Translations under genes and position numbers: made by a program | From: Caballeronia arvi | GTDB taxonomy: Bacteria; Pseudomonadota; Gammaproteobacteria; Burkholderiales; Burkholderiaceae | Assembly: GCF_001544695.2 (NCBI RefSeq) | Contig: NZ_FCOM02000051.1 | Coordinates: 1-58,898 of the forward strand | Length of the DNA stretch: 58,898 bases | Direction of reading: 5' to 3' | The notes under the pieces: model-generated | The model's input: the letters and a program-made list of their open reading frames with translations, nothing else | What the model was told of the DNA's origin: nothing | Databases searched by the model: none | Part shown: in pieces, positions 1 to 8,972 of the stretch | How positions within the stretch are numbered: position 1 is the stretch's first letter | Layout of the letters: every line of letters starts with the position of its first letter

Positions 1-78
1 ATCGATGACGGCTTCGTGCTGACGTGTCAGTGTCATCCGCTGAGCGAGCGTGTCGTCGTGAGTTTCGACGAGCGCTAA
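1..78 (+). CDS. paaE: Phenylacetyl-CoA epoxidase reductase subunit PaaE, C-terminal end (partial)
   Basis: Only the last 25 residues lie in the window, read in frame 1 and closed by TAA at 76-78. They contain an L-T-C-Q-C segment followed by H-P-L-S-E-R and end in F-D-E-R, which fits the C-terminal plant-type 2Fe-2S ferredoxin domain of PaaE, where the Cys of the TCQ segment is the last cluster ligand. PaaE passes electrons from NADPH to the PaaA di-iron oxygenase, which epoxidises phenylacetyl-CoA in the cytoplasm. The identification relies on this short tail plus the downstream thiolase, paaH and paaK genes on the same strand, all of the same pathway. Confidence 0.72.
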   Translation: MDDGFVLTCQCHPLSERVVVSFDER

Positions 79-96
79 AGCCGTCACATCTTATAG

Positions 97-121
97 CGCG
101 CGCATCGCAACGATGCGCGCG
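97..121 (+). terminator. Stem-loop between paaE and the thiolase gene
   Basis: An 11-bp perfect stem (97-107 paired with 111-121) with a CAA loop lies 18 bp after the paaE stop. There is no T-run, so it is more likely a processing or attenuation hairpin than a strong intrinsic terminator. It separates the epoxidase genes from the downstream thiolase-paaH-paaK genes by about 140 bp, so those genes may have their own promoter. Confidence 0.45.
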
Positions 122-219
122 AACCCGAAGTATCCCAACGAGTTCAAGCGAGGAGTCGCTGGCAATGCGAGCATTGCGCGGCTTCGTCGCGGTCGATCAT
201 CCACCACATCGAGACTTTC

Positions 220-1422
220 ATGACTGAAGCCTTCATCTGCGACGCGATTCGAACGCCCATCGGCCGCTACGGCGGTGTTTTCAAGGACGTCCGCGCGGAC
301 GATCTCGGCGCCGTGCCCATCACTGCGCTCATGAAGCGCAATGCATCGGTGGACTGGGCGCAGATCGACGACGTGCTTTACGGCTGCGCGAATCAGGCAG
401 GCGAAGACAACCGCAACGTCGCGCGCATGTCGGGCCTGCTGGCGGGCTTGCCGATCGACGTTCCCGGTTCGACGATCAACCGTCTGTGCGGCTCGGGCAT
501 GGACGCGGTCGGCAGCGCCGCGCGCGCGATCAAGTCCGGCGATGGTTCGTTCTACATCGCAGGCGGCGTCGAAAGCATGACGCGTGCGCCGTTCGTCATG
601 GGCAAGGCGGCGAGCGCCTTCTCGCGCTCCGCTGATATCTTCGATACGACCATCGGCTGGCGCTTCATCAATCCGCTGATGAAGAAGCAGTATGGCGTCG
701 ATTCGATGCCCGAGACGGCGGAGAACGTCGCCGTCGATTTCGGCGTCTCGCGCGATGCGCAGGACCGTTTCGCACTGCGCAGCCAGCAACGCGCGGCACG
801 CGCACAGGCCGACGGCACGCTTGCGCAAGAGATCATCGCAGTGAATGTGCCGCAAAAGAAGGGCGAAATGATCGCCATCGATCGCGACGAGCATCCGCGC
901 GAAACTTCGCTCGAAACGCTCGCGAAACTGAAGGGCGTCGTGCGCCCCGATGGCAGCGTGACGGCCGGCAATGCATCGGGCGTGAACGACGGCGCATGCG
1001 CACTCATCATCGCGAACGAAGAGGCAGCGAAGCGCAATGGACTCACGCCGCGCGCACGCATCATCGGTATGGCAACGGCGGGCGTCGCGCCGCGCATCAT
1101 GGGCATCGGGCCCGCGCCCGCGACGAAGAAGCTTCTGGCGCGCACGGGTCTCACGCTCGATCAGTTCGACGTGATCGAGCTGAACGAAGCCTTCGCATCG
1201 CAAGGCATCGCGGTGCTGCGTCAGTTGGGGCTCGCCGAAGACGATCCGCGCGTGAATCCGAACGGCGGCGCCATTGCGCTCGGCCATCCGCTCGGCGCAT
1301 CGGGTGCGCGTCTCGTCACGACCGCGATGTACGAACTCGAGCGCCGCAATGGCCGCTATGCGTTGTGCACGATGTGCATCGGCGTGGGGCAGGGCATCGC
1401 GATCGCGATCGAGCGCGTCTGA
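220..1422 (+). CDS. pcaF: 3-oxoadipyl-CoA/3-oxo-5,6-dehydrosuberyl-CoA thiolase (PcaF/PaaJ)
   Basis: A 400-residue thiolase of the usual length for PcaF/PaaJ. The acyl-enzyme cysteine sits in N-R-L-C-G-S-G-M-D-A-V (C90), the catalytic histidine in G-H-P-L-G-A-S-G (H356) and the second cysteine in C-I-G-V-G-Q-G (C386), so the active site is complete. In phenylacetate degradation the enzyme releases acetyl-CoA from 3-oxoadipyl-CoA, giving succinyl-CoA, and also cleaves the dehydrosuberyl-CoA intermediate. The gene lies between the paaE tail and paaH, 12 bp before paaH, which favours the phenylacetate role. A role in the beta-ketoadipate pathway (PcaF) cannot be excluded because the two proteins are close homologues. 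Confidence 0.93.
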   Translation: MTEAFICDAIRTPIGRYGGVFKDVRADDLGAVPITALMKRNASVDWAQIDDVLYGCANQAGEDNRNVARMSGLLAGLPIDVPGSTINRLCGSGMDAVGSAARAIKSGDGSFYIAGGVESMTRAPFVMGKAASAFSRSADIFDTTIGWRFINPLMKKQYGVDSMPETAENVAVDFGVSRDAQDRFALRSQQRAARAQADGTLAQEIIAVNVPQKKGEMIAIDRDEHPRETSLETLAKLKGVVRPDGSVTAGNASGVNDGACALIIANEEAAKRNGLTPRARIIGMATAGVAPRIMGIGPAPATKKLLARTGLTLDQFDVIELNEAFASQGIAVLRQLGLAEDDPRVNPNGGAIALGHPLGASGARLVTTAMYELERRNGRYALCTMCIGVGQGIAIAIERV

Positions 1423-1434
1423 GGGCTACGAAAC

Positions 1435-2949
1435 ATGGCCCAGGCACTTCACACATCGGACATCGTCGGCGTGATCGGCGCGGGCGCGATGGGCGCGGGT
1501 ATCGCGCAAGTCGCGGCGCTCGCCGGACATACCGTGCTGCTCTACGATCTCGACGCTCATGCGCTCGACAAGGCGCGCACGAGCATCGCGGCCAACGTGC
1601 AGCGTCTGATCGACAAGAAGAAGCTCGACGCAACAGCGGGACATTCGGCGATCGAGCGCGTGCGCAGCATCACGAATCTCACGGACATGCGCACGGCTAC
1701 GCTCGTCGTCGAAGCGGTCGCGGAACGGCTCGATGTCAAGCGCGCGCTGTTCGGCGAGCTCGAAAGCATCGTGACGTCCGAGTGCATTCTCGCGACCAAC
1801 ACATCGTCCATTTCCATCACGGCGATTGCCGCGCCATTGAAGCATCCGTCGCGCGTGGTCGGCATGCACTTCTTCAACCCCGCGCCGCTGATGGCGCTCG
1901 TCGAAGTCGTGCGCGGTCTTGCCACGTCCGATGCCGTTGCGCAGACGGTGTACACGACATCGGCGGCCTGGGGCAAGAAGCCGGTGCATGCGAAGTCGAC
2001 ACCGGGCTTCATCGTCAATCGCGTCGCGCGGCCGTTCTATGCCGAAGGCCTGCGCGTGCTCAACGAGCAGGGCGCGGACCCCGCTTCCATCGATACCGTG
2101 ATGCGCGATTCGGGCGGCTTCAAAATGGGCCCGTTCCAGTTGATGGATCTGATCGGTCACGATGTGAACTTCGCGGTGACGCAATCGGTGTTCAACGCGT
2201 ATTTCAACGATCCGCGCTTCACGCCTTCGCTGATTCAGCAGGAACTGGTCAACGCGGGCTTTCTCGGACGCAAGACGGGCCGCGGCTTCTACGACTATGC
2301 CGATGATGCCGTGAAACCCGTCGCTCGCATCGAGACGAATATGCGCGCGCCCTCGAACATCGTGCTCGGCGAAAGCTGCCCGTTATACGAGGGCCTGCAA
2401 TCGCGCATCGCCGAAACGAAGGAGCGTCGCGATGATCTGCCCGGCCTCATCGCCCGAATCGACGATGCCTGTCTGTTTCTCACCGATGGCCGCACCGCGA
2501 CCGCACGCGCGCACGCGCTCGGCATCGACAACGTCGTGCTGATCGATCTCGCGCTCGACTATGCGAATGCGCAGAGCATCGCGGTGACGCGCGCACGTCA
2601 ATGCAACGACGATGCATACGCGGCCGCAGTCGGCGCCTTGACGAGAGCAGGCTATGCGGTGGTGCCGATGAAGGACATCGCCGGCATGGCCGTGATGCGC
2701 ACGGTCGCGATGCTCGTCAACGAGGCAGCGGACGCGGTGAATCAAGGCGTCTGCACGAGCACCGATCTCGATCTCGCGATGGAGAAGGGCGTGAACTATC
2801 CGCTCGGGCCGCTCGCGTGGGGCGAACGCATCGGCATCGCGCGCATTCACGATGTGCTGCTGCATCTCGCGGCGCACTACGGCGAAGACCGTTATCGCGC
2901 ATCGCCGCTCATCGCAGCCTTGCGTCAGTCGGGACAAGCTTTTCATTGA
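1435..2949 (+). CDS. paaH: 3-hydroxyacyl-CoA dehydrogenase PaaH
   Basis: A 504-residue NAD-dependent dehydrogenase. The Rossmann dinucleotide motif G-A-G-A-M-G is at residues 15-20 and the conserved H-F-F-N-P-A-P-L-M block carries the catalytic histidine. The first 3HCDH C-terminal domain ends near residue 285 (G-F-L-G-R-K-T-G-R-G-F-Y-D-Y). A second such domain near residues 405-500 contains N-Y-P-L-G-P-L-A-W-G, the long architecture typical of PaaH. It oxidises 3-hydroxyadipyl-CoA to 3-oxoadipyl-CoA, the substrate of the thiolase encoded 12 bp upstream. It is followed 30-45 bp later by paaK, so the three genes look co-transcribed. Confidence 0.93.
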   Translation: MAQALHTSDIVGVIGAGAMGAGIAQVAALAGHTVLLYDLDAHALDKARTSIAANVQRLIDKKKLDATAGHSAIERVRSITNLTDMRTATLVVEAVAERLDVKRALFGELESIVTSECILATNTSSISITAIAAPLKHPSRVVGMHFFNPAPLMALVEVVRGLATSDAVAQTVYTTSAAWGKKPVHAKSTPGFIVNRVARPFYAEGLRVLNEQGADPASIDTVMRDSGGFKMGPFQLMDLIGHDVNFAVTQSVFNAYFNDPRFTPSLIQQELVNAGFLGRKTGRGFYDYADDAVKPVARIETNMRAPSNIVLGESCPLYEGLQSRIAETKERRDDLPGLIARIDDACLFLTDGRTATARAHALGIDNVVLIDLALDYANAQSIAVTRARQCNDDAYAAAVGALTRAGYAVVPMKDIAGMAVMRTVAMLVNEAADAVNQGVCTSTDLDLAMEKGVNYPLGPLAWGERIGIARIHDVLLHLAAHYGEDRYRASPLIAALRQSGQAFH

Positions 2950-2979
2950 TGCTTTCGCGTCATCATTTTTCAGGCATTC

Positions 2980-4320
2980 ATGCAGGAGACAATCGTGGTC
3001 CAATCCATTGCACAGCAGACTGAACTGGAGCCGATCGAACGCGCGAGCCGCGACGAGCTTCAGGCATTGCAACTCGAGCGCCTCAAATGGTCGCTGCGTC
3101 ACGCTTATGAAAACGTGCCGCACTATCGCCGCGCATTCGATGCGGCAGGCGTGCATCCCGACGATCTCCGCGAGCTCTCAGATCTCGCGCGCTTTCCGAC
3201 CACGTCGAAAACGGATCTTCGGGATAACTATCCTTTCGGTCTCTTCGCGGTGCCGCGCGATCAGGTCGTGCGCGTGCATGCATCGAGCGGCACGACAGGC
3301 AAGCCGACAGTCGTCGGCTATACGGCGAAGGACATCGACACGTGGGCGAATGTGACCGCGCGCTCGATTCGCGCCGCGGGTGGCCGCAAAGGCGACACGC
3401 TGCACAACGCTTTCGGTTATGGCCTTTTCACGGGCGGCCTCGGCATTCACTACGGCGCCGAACGTCTCGGCTGCATGGTCGTGCCGATGTCGGGCGGCCA
3501 GACGGAAAAACAGGTGCAACTGATCCGTGACTTCGAGCCGAAGATCATTCTCGTCACGCCTTCGTACATGCTGAATCTGATCGACGAGATGACGCGTCAG
3601 GGCATGGACCCGGCGAACACGTCGCTGAAGATCGGCATCTTCGGCGCCGAGCCGTGGAGCCAGGGCTTGCGCAGCGAGATCGAAACGCGCGCGGGCATTC
3701 AGGCGCTCGACATCTATGGGCTGTCGGAAATCATGGGGCCGGGCGTCGCGTGTGAATGCATCGAAACGAAGGATGGCCCGACGATCTGGGAGGATCACTT
3801 CTATCCCGAGATCATCGATCCGATAACCGGCGAAGTGCTTCCCGAAGGCAGCACGGGCGAGCTCGTCTTCACGTCGCTCACGAAAGAAGCGATGCCGATG
3901 ATTCGCTATCGCACGCGCGACCTGACATCGCTCCTGCCGCCGAGCGCGCGTTCGATGCGCCGTCTCGCGAAGATCACGGGCCGCTCGGACGACATGCTCA
4001 TCATTCGCGGCGTGAACGTATTCCCGAGCCAGATCGAGGAACTGATTCTCGCGATTCCGCGTTTGAGCGGCCAGTATCAGTTGTGCGTATCGCGCGAGGG
4101 CCATATGGATTCGCTGTCGGTTTCCGTCGAAGCGCGCGCCGAAATCTGCGCAACGTTGAGCGATGGCGATCGCGCCGGACTCTCGCGCGAGCTTCAGCAA
4201 CGCGTGAAGACGATCGTCGGCGTATCGACGCAAGTGCGCGTGCTCGATTCCGGCGACCTGCCGACGACCGCGACGGGCAAGGCAAAACGCGTGGTCGATC
4301 TTCGTCCCGCGACCGTTTAA
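2980..4320 (+). CDS. paaK: Phenylacetate-CoA ligase PaaK
   Basis: A 446-residue AMP-forming ligase that activates phenylacetate to phenylacetyl-CoA. The P-loop S-S-G-T-T-G-K-P-T is at residues 102-110. Y-G-L-S-E-I-M-G-P-G and the Y-R-T-R-D-L adenylate-binding motif follow, then G-R-S-D-D-M-L-I-I-R-G-V-N-V-F-P-S-Q, as in PaaK. The C-terminal lysine lies in T-A-T-G-K-A-K-R. Start choice: the ATG at 2980 gives the longest frame, but AGGAGAC at 2984-2990 is ideally placed for the in-frame GTG at 2995, which is probably the true start. As last gene before a GC-rich hairpin it seems to close the operon. Confidence 0.93.
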   Translation: MQETIVVQSIAQQTELEPIERASRDELQALQLERLKWSLRHAYENVPHYRRAFDAAGVHPDDLRELSDLARFPTTSKTDLRDNYPFGLFAVPRDQVVRVHASSGTTGKPTVVGYTAKDIDTWANVTARSIRAAGGRKGDTLHNAFGYGLFTGGLGIHYGAERLGCMVVPMSGGQTEKQVQLIRDFEPKIILVTPSYMLNLIDEMTRQGMDPANTSLKIGIFGAEPWSQGLRSEIETRAGIQALDIYGLSEIMGPGVACECIETKDGPTIWEDHFYPEIIDPITGEVLPEGSTGELVFTSLTKEAMPMIRYRTRDLTSLLPPSARSMRRLAKITGRSDDMLIIRGVNVFPSQIEELILAIPRLSGQYQLCVSREGHMDSLSVSVEARAEICATLSDGDRAGLSRELQQRVKTIVGVSTQVRVLDSGDLPTTATGKAKRVVDLRPATV

Positions 4321-4336
4321 ACGACCCCGAAGTCAA

Positions 4337-4359
4337 GCGCTCCGCGTTCCGCGGAGCGC
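4337..4359 (+). terminator. GC-rich hairpin after paaK
   Basis: A perfect 10-bp stem (4337-4346 with 4350-4359) and a TTC loop lie 17 bp after the paaK stop. The downstream bases are only weakly T-rich, so termination may be partial or Rho-assisted. It fits the end of the phenylacetate operon. The remaining stretch to 4574 is AT-richer and presumably carries the promoter of the efflux operon; no operator or regulator gene is evident there. Confidence 0.55.
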
Positions 4360-4574
4360 AACATCATTCCCACCAAATGGAGCACGCGTTCCACTTTCGG
4401 TGCGGTCTTGCATTCCTCTGCAGAAATACTTCCGCATAAACCCTCGCAACCGTTTGCGTCATTTGTTTTGTAAGCTTCAGTTGTGTCATCGTATTGGATG
4501 CATTCGCTCGGATAACCTTGAGCAGGCGAACGGTATTCGAATAACGAACATCAAACGGGGCAGGCGGAATTTAG

Positions 4575-7500
4575 ATGTGGATCGTCAGACTCGCGCTCAA
4601 GCGCCCGTACACTTTCATCGTCCTGTCGCTGCTTTTGCTGATCATCGGTCCGCTCGTCATCCTGCGCACGCCAACCGATATCTTTCCCAACATCGATATT
4701 CCGGTGGTCAGCGTCATCTGGTCGTACACGGGTTTGCCGCCGGATCAGATGGAACGACGCATTACGCTCAACTATGAGCGCGGCCTGTCGGTGGCGGTGA
4801 ATGACATCGAGCATATCGAGTCGGAATCGCTGCCGGGTATCGCGGTTATCCGCATCTACTTTCAGCCGAATGCGAACGTCGATGAAGCGATCGCCGAGAT
4901 CACCGCGCTTTCGCAGACGCAATTGCGCTCGCTGCCGCCGGGCATCACGCCGCCGAACATATTGCGTTTCAATGCATCGACGGTGCCGATTCTCCGGCTC
5001 GCGCTGTCATCGGCGGAACTCACGGAGCAACAGCTCTACGACTTCGGCAACAGCTTTCTGAAGACGCAACTCGCGACGGTACAGGGCGCATCGGTGCCGC
5101 TGCCCTATGGCGGCAAGCAGCGGCAGATCATGGTCGATATCGATTCGCGCAAGCTGCAGGCGAAGAACCTCGCGCCGACCGATGTCGTCAACGCGATCAG
5201 CGCACAGAACCTCATCCTGCCCACGGGCACGACGAAGATCGGCTCGACGGAATATTCGGTGGGGCTGAATGCGAGCCCCGGTTCGATCGAAGGGCTCAAC
5301 GACATACCGATCCGCACCGGCCCCGCCGGCACGATCTACGTTAAGGACGTCGCGCACGTGCGCGATGGCTTTCAGCCGCAAACCAACATCGTCCGCGTGG
5401 ACGGCACGCGCGCTTCGCTACTCACGATCAACAAGAGCGGCAATGCTTCGACGCTGGATATCGTCGCGCGCGTGAAGAACTTGTTGCCGACATTGCGCGG
5501 CATGGTGCCCGAGTCGCTGAAGATCGAGCCTGTAGCGGATCAGTCGCTCTTCGTGCGTGCATCGGTGGAAGGCGTGTTGCGTGAAGCGGTCATCGCCGCG
5601 GGGCTCACCGCATTGATGGTGCTGCTCTTTCTCGGAAGCTGGCGCGCGACGCTCATCATCGCGATTTCGATACCGCTGTCGATGCTCACGTCGATCGTCG
5701 CGCTTTCGGCGATCGGGCAGACGATCAACATCATGACGCTCGGCGGCCTCGCGCTCGCGGTCGGCATTCTCGTCGATGATGCGACCGTTGCGATCGAGAA
5801 CATCAGCCAGAACCTGGAGCAGGGCAAGGAACTGGAGCAGGCGATTCTCGAAGGCGCGCAGCAGATCGCGGTGCCCACGCTCGTCTCGACGCTCTCCATC
5901 TGCATCGTATTCATTCCGATGTTCCTGCTCACCGGCGTCGCGCACTATCTTTTCGTGCCAATGGCCGAAGCTGTCGTCTTCGCAATGCTCGCGTCGTACT
6001 TCTTTTCGCGCACGCTCATTCCGACGCTCGCGAAATACCTGTTGCGCCATCACGAGCACATGGGCGGCGATGTCGAATCGATGAAGGGTTCGCGCAACCT
6101 CTTCGTGCGCATTCATCTTTCGTTCGAGCGTCATTTCGAGTCGGTGCGCACGCGCTATCGCGGCTTTCTCGAAGCGCAGCTCACGCATCCGGGCCGCTTC
6201 GCATCGATCTTTCTGTTGTGCTGCCTGCTCTCGCTCGGGCTCGCGCCTTTTCTTGGGCGCGACTTCTTTCCTTCGATCGATTCCGGCGTGATCGCGCTGC
6301 ATATGCGCACGAAAACCGGCACACGTATCGAGGAAACGGCCGCACTGACCGATCGTGTCGATGCGCGCATCAGGCAACTGATTCCACGCGGCGAGATACG
6401 CTCGATCATCGACAACATGGGCTTGCCGGTATCGGGCATCAATCTCTCGTATAGCAACACAGGCACCGTCAGCACCGCCGACGCCGATGTGCTCATCAGT
6501 CTCAACGAAAATCACGCGCCGACCGAACGCTATATCCGCGAGTTGAGAAGGCGCTTGCCGCAAGAGTTTCCCGGCGTGACGTTCTCGTTCTTGCCGGCGG
6601 ATATCGTGAGCCAGATTCTCAACTTCGGCGTTCCCGCGCCGATCGATATCGCGATCACCGGACGTGACGTGCACGGCAATCGCGCGATCGCGAATCGCGT
6701 GCTCGAAAAGATCCGCCGCGTGCCGGGCCTCGTCGATGCACGCATCCAGCAGCCGTCCGATCTGCCGGCCATCAACGTGGAAGTGGACCGCACGAAGGCG
6801 CTGCAGGCTGGCTTCACGCAGCGCGATGTCGCGAACAACCTGCTCATCACGCTTTCGGGCAGCCAGCAGACGACGCCCACGTTCTGGCTCAATCCCGCGA
6901 ATGGCGTGAGCTATCAGGTCATCACGACCGCGCCGCAATACGACATGAATTCGCTGCAATCGGTCGCGAACATTCCGGTCACGTCCGCGAGCGGCAAGAC
7001 CAATATTCTCGGTGCGCTTGCATCGCTCTCTCGTGGCGCGCGCGATGCGGTGGTGTATCACTACAACGCGCAGACCACGATCAATCTCTACGCGACCACC
7101 GAACGGCGCGATCTCGGCGCGGTGTCGGACGACGTGCAGCGCATCATCGACGAAGTGCGCGGCGAGTTGCCCAAAGGCTCGACGATCGACATGCGCGGTC
7201 AGGTCGAGACGATGAACGGCTCGTTCTCGGGCCTCGCGTTCGGTCTCATTCTCGCGGTCGTGCTCGTGTATCTGCTGATCGTCGTGAACTTCCAGTCGTG
7301 GCTCGATCCGTTCATCATCATCACGGCATTGCCGGGCGCGCTCGCGGGCATCGTGTGGATGTTGTTTCTCACGCACACGACGCTCTCGATTCCCGCGTTG
7401 ACGGGCGCGATCATGTGTATCGGCATCGCGACAGCAAACAGCATTCTCGTCGTGAGCTTCGCGCGCACGGCGCTCGCCGAGCACGGCGATGCGGTGCGTT

Positions 7501-7763
7501 CCGCGCTCGAAGCGGGCTACACGCGCTTCAGGCCCGTATTGATGACGGCGCTCGCGATGATGATCGGCATGGTGCCGATGGCGATCGGCCTTGGCGAAGG
7601 CGGTGAGCAGAACGCGCCGCTCGGGCGCGCGGTGATCGGCGGCCTGATGGTCGGCACCATCGCGACGCTGTTCTTCGTGCCGGTCGTGTTTTCGATGATC
7701 TACCGGCGCATGGAAGCGCGCGGCAAAGGCCCGCGTGCAACGGCCAGCGAAACGGCGCAATAA
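4575..7763 (+). CDS. RND family efflux transporter, inner-membrane permease subunit (AcrB-like)
   Basis: A 1,062-residue protein with the RND plan: TM1 at residues about 12-30, a large periplasmic loop opening with P-T-D-I-F-P-N-I-D-I-P-V, a block of TM helices near 335-480, a second periplasmic loop and a C-terminal TM block. The TM4 proton-relay pair is present as V-D-D-A-T-V-A-I-E-N (D401, D402). At the TM10 position equivalent to AcrB Lys940 the motif reads G-I-A-T-A-N-S-I-L, with Ala954 in place of Lys. It should extrude small molecules using proton-motive force; substrates cannot be read from sequence. The adaptor and outer-membrane genes follow in the order permease-adaptor-OMF, with 12 bp to the adaptor. 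No regulator is adjacent. Confidence 0.93.
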   Translation: MWIVRLALKRPYTFIVLSLLLLIIGPLVILRTPTDIFPNIDIPVVSVIWSYTGLPPDQMERRITLNYERGLSVAVNDIEHIESESLPGIAVIRIYFQPNANVDEAIAEITALSQTQLRSLPPGITPPNILRFNASTVPILRLALSSAELTEQQLYDFGNSFLKTQLATVQGASVPLPYGGKQRQIMVDIDSRKLQAKNLAPTDVVNAISAQNLILPTGTTKIGSTEYSVGLNASPGSIEGLNDIPIRTGPAGTIYVKDVAHVRDGFQPQTNIVRVDGTRASLLTINKSGNASTLDIVARVKNLLPTLRGMVPESLKIEPVADQSLFVRASVEGVLREAVIAAGLTALMVLLFLGSWRATLIIAISIPLSMLTSIVALSAIGQTINIMTLGGLALAVGILVDDATVAIENISQNLEQGKELEQAILEGAQQIAVPTLVSTLSICIVFIPMFLLTGVAHYLFVPMAEAVVFAMLASYFFSRTLIPTLAKYLLRHHEHMGGDVESMKGSRNLFVRIHLSFERHFESVRTRYRGFLEAQLTHPGRFASIFLLCCLLSLGLAPFLGRDFFPSIDSGVIALHMRTKTGTRIEETAALTDRVDARIRQLIPRGEIRSIIDNMGLPVSGINLSYSNTGTVSTADADVLISLNENHAPTERYIRELRRRLPQEFPGVTFSFLPADIVSQILNFGVPAPIDIAITGRDVHGNRAIANRVLEKIRRVPGLVDARIQQPSDLPAINVEVDRTKALQAGFTQRDVANNLLITLSGSQQTTPTFWLNPANGVSYQVITTAPQYDMNSLQSVANIPVTSASGKTNILGALASLSRGARDAVVYHYNAQTTINLYATTERRDLGAVSDDVQRIIDEVRGELPKGSTIDMRGQVETMNGSFSGLAFGLILAVVLVYLLIVVNFQSWLDPFIIITALPGALAGIVWMLFLTHTTLSIPALTGAIMCIGIATANSILVVSFARTALAEHGDAVRSALEAGYTRFRPVLMTALAMMIGMVPMAIGLGEGGEQNAPLGRAVIGGLMVGTIATLFFVPVVFSMIYRRMEARGKGPRATASETAQ

Positions 7764-7775
7764 GGAACGGAAAGA

Positions 7776-8972
7776 ATGGACGAGCAGTTGTCGCAACGAT
7801 CGGGGACCACGAAACGCACACGTTTATGGATCGTGCTCGCGTTGATCGTGATCGTCGCGCTCATCGTGCAAGGGATCTGGTCGCGGCGCGCGGCGCATGC
7901 CGAGCTCGAACGCGATGCCAGCGAGCATGGCGTGCAGACGGTCGAGGTCATCAAGCCGGCGCGCATGAAGGCATCGCAGGATCTCACACTCGCGGGCGAT
8001 ATCCGCGCCTTCTCCGATGCGCAGATCTTCGCGCGCACCAATGGTTATCTGAAGCGCTGGACCGTCGATATCGGCACGAGGGTGAAGAAGGGCCAGTTGC
8101 TCGCGGAGATCGATGCGCCCGAAATCAACGATCAGCTTCGACAGGCGCGTGCCGATGCGCAGACCGCGCGCGCGAACTATCTCCTTGCGAAGACCACGGC
8201 CGAGCGCTGGGCGCTGATGCTGAAGAACAACTCGGTATCGCGTCAGGAAACCGACGAGAAGAACGGCGACATGCTCGCGAAGGAAGCAGCGTTGAACGCG
8301 GCGCAGGCAAACGTGTCGCGGCTCGAACAGATGGTGTCGTTCCAGAAGATCTATGCGCCTTTCGATGGCATCGTGACGGCGCGCAACACCGATATCGGTC
8401 AGCTGATCGATGCGGGCAGCGGCGCGGCGGGCCGTGAGCTCTTTCACATACAGGATGCATCGACGTTGCGCGTGTTCGTCGATGTGCCGCAGGCCTACGC
8501 ACGGATGATCACCGTGGGGATGCCCGCCGAGTTGCTGCTCAACGAGGAGCGCGATCGCAAGTTCGAGGGCGTCACGGTGCGCACGGCGGGCGCGGTCGAT
8601 CCGGTTGCCCGCACGATGCGCGTCGAAGTCGACGTGAAGAACCCGACCGGCGAGCTGCTCGCGGGTGCGTATGCGCAGGTTCGCTTTCGGCTCACGAGCG
8701 CAAATCCGTCGTTCACGCTGCCGGGCAATGCGCTGCTGTTTCGCCCCGATGGCGTGCATGCCGCAAGCGTCGATGCGAACAATCGCGTGAAGCTGTTGCC
8801 GGTCACGCTCGGCACGGATTACGGCACGCGCGTGTCCATCGTGTCGGGATTGAACGGTGACGAGCGCGTGATCGTGAATCCACCCGATTCGATCATCGAC
8901 GGTGCGACGGTACGCGTCGGCCGCGCGGATGCGCATGGCGGAGCATCGAAGACGGAAGGAAGCGAGTCGTGA
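7776..8972 (+). CDS. RND efflux periplasmic adaptor (membrane fusion protein)
   Basis: A 398-residue HlyD/AcrA-type adaptor. An N-terminal membrane anchor (residues about 14-30) is followed by a lipoyl/barrel-sandwich half motif (G-Y-L-K-R-W-T-V-D-I-G-T-R-V-K-K-G-Q-L-L-A-E-I-D-A-P-E). An alpha-helical hairpin spans residues about 108-185. Y-A-P-F-D-G-I-V-T-A-R-N begins the second half, then come beta-barrel and membrane-proximal domains. It bridges the permease and the outer-membrane channel in the periplasm. Its TGA overlaps the next gene's ATG at 8972, so expression is translationally coupled. No lipobox cysteine is seen, so anchoring is probably by the TM helix. Confidence 0.92.
   Translation: MDEQLSQRSGTTKRTRLWIVLALIVIVALIVQGIWSRRAAHAELERDASEHGVQTVEVIKPARMKASQDLTLAGDIRAFSDAQIFARTNGYLKRWTVDIGTRVKKGQLLAEIDAPEINDQLRQARADAQTARANYLLAKTTAERWALMLKNNSVSRQETDEKNGDMLAKEAALNAAQANVSRLEQMVSFQKIYAPFDGIVTARNTDIGQLIDAGSGAAGRELFHIQDASTLRVFVDVPQAYARMITVGMPAELLLNEERDRKFEGVTVRTAGAVDPVARTMRVEVDVKNPTGELLAGAYAQVRFRLTSANPSFTLPGNALLFRPDGVHAASVDANNRVKLLPVTLGTDYGTRVSIVSGLNGDERVIVNPPDSIIDGATVRVGRADAHGGASKTEGSES

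Noticed and set aside
5418..7796. A 792-codon open frame on the minus strand opposite the RND permease
   Set aside because: It is an arginine/histidine/aspartate-rich shadow of a high-GC gene, has no domain, and overlaps a complete RND permease with intact motifs.
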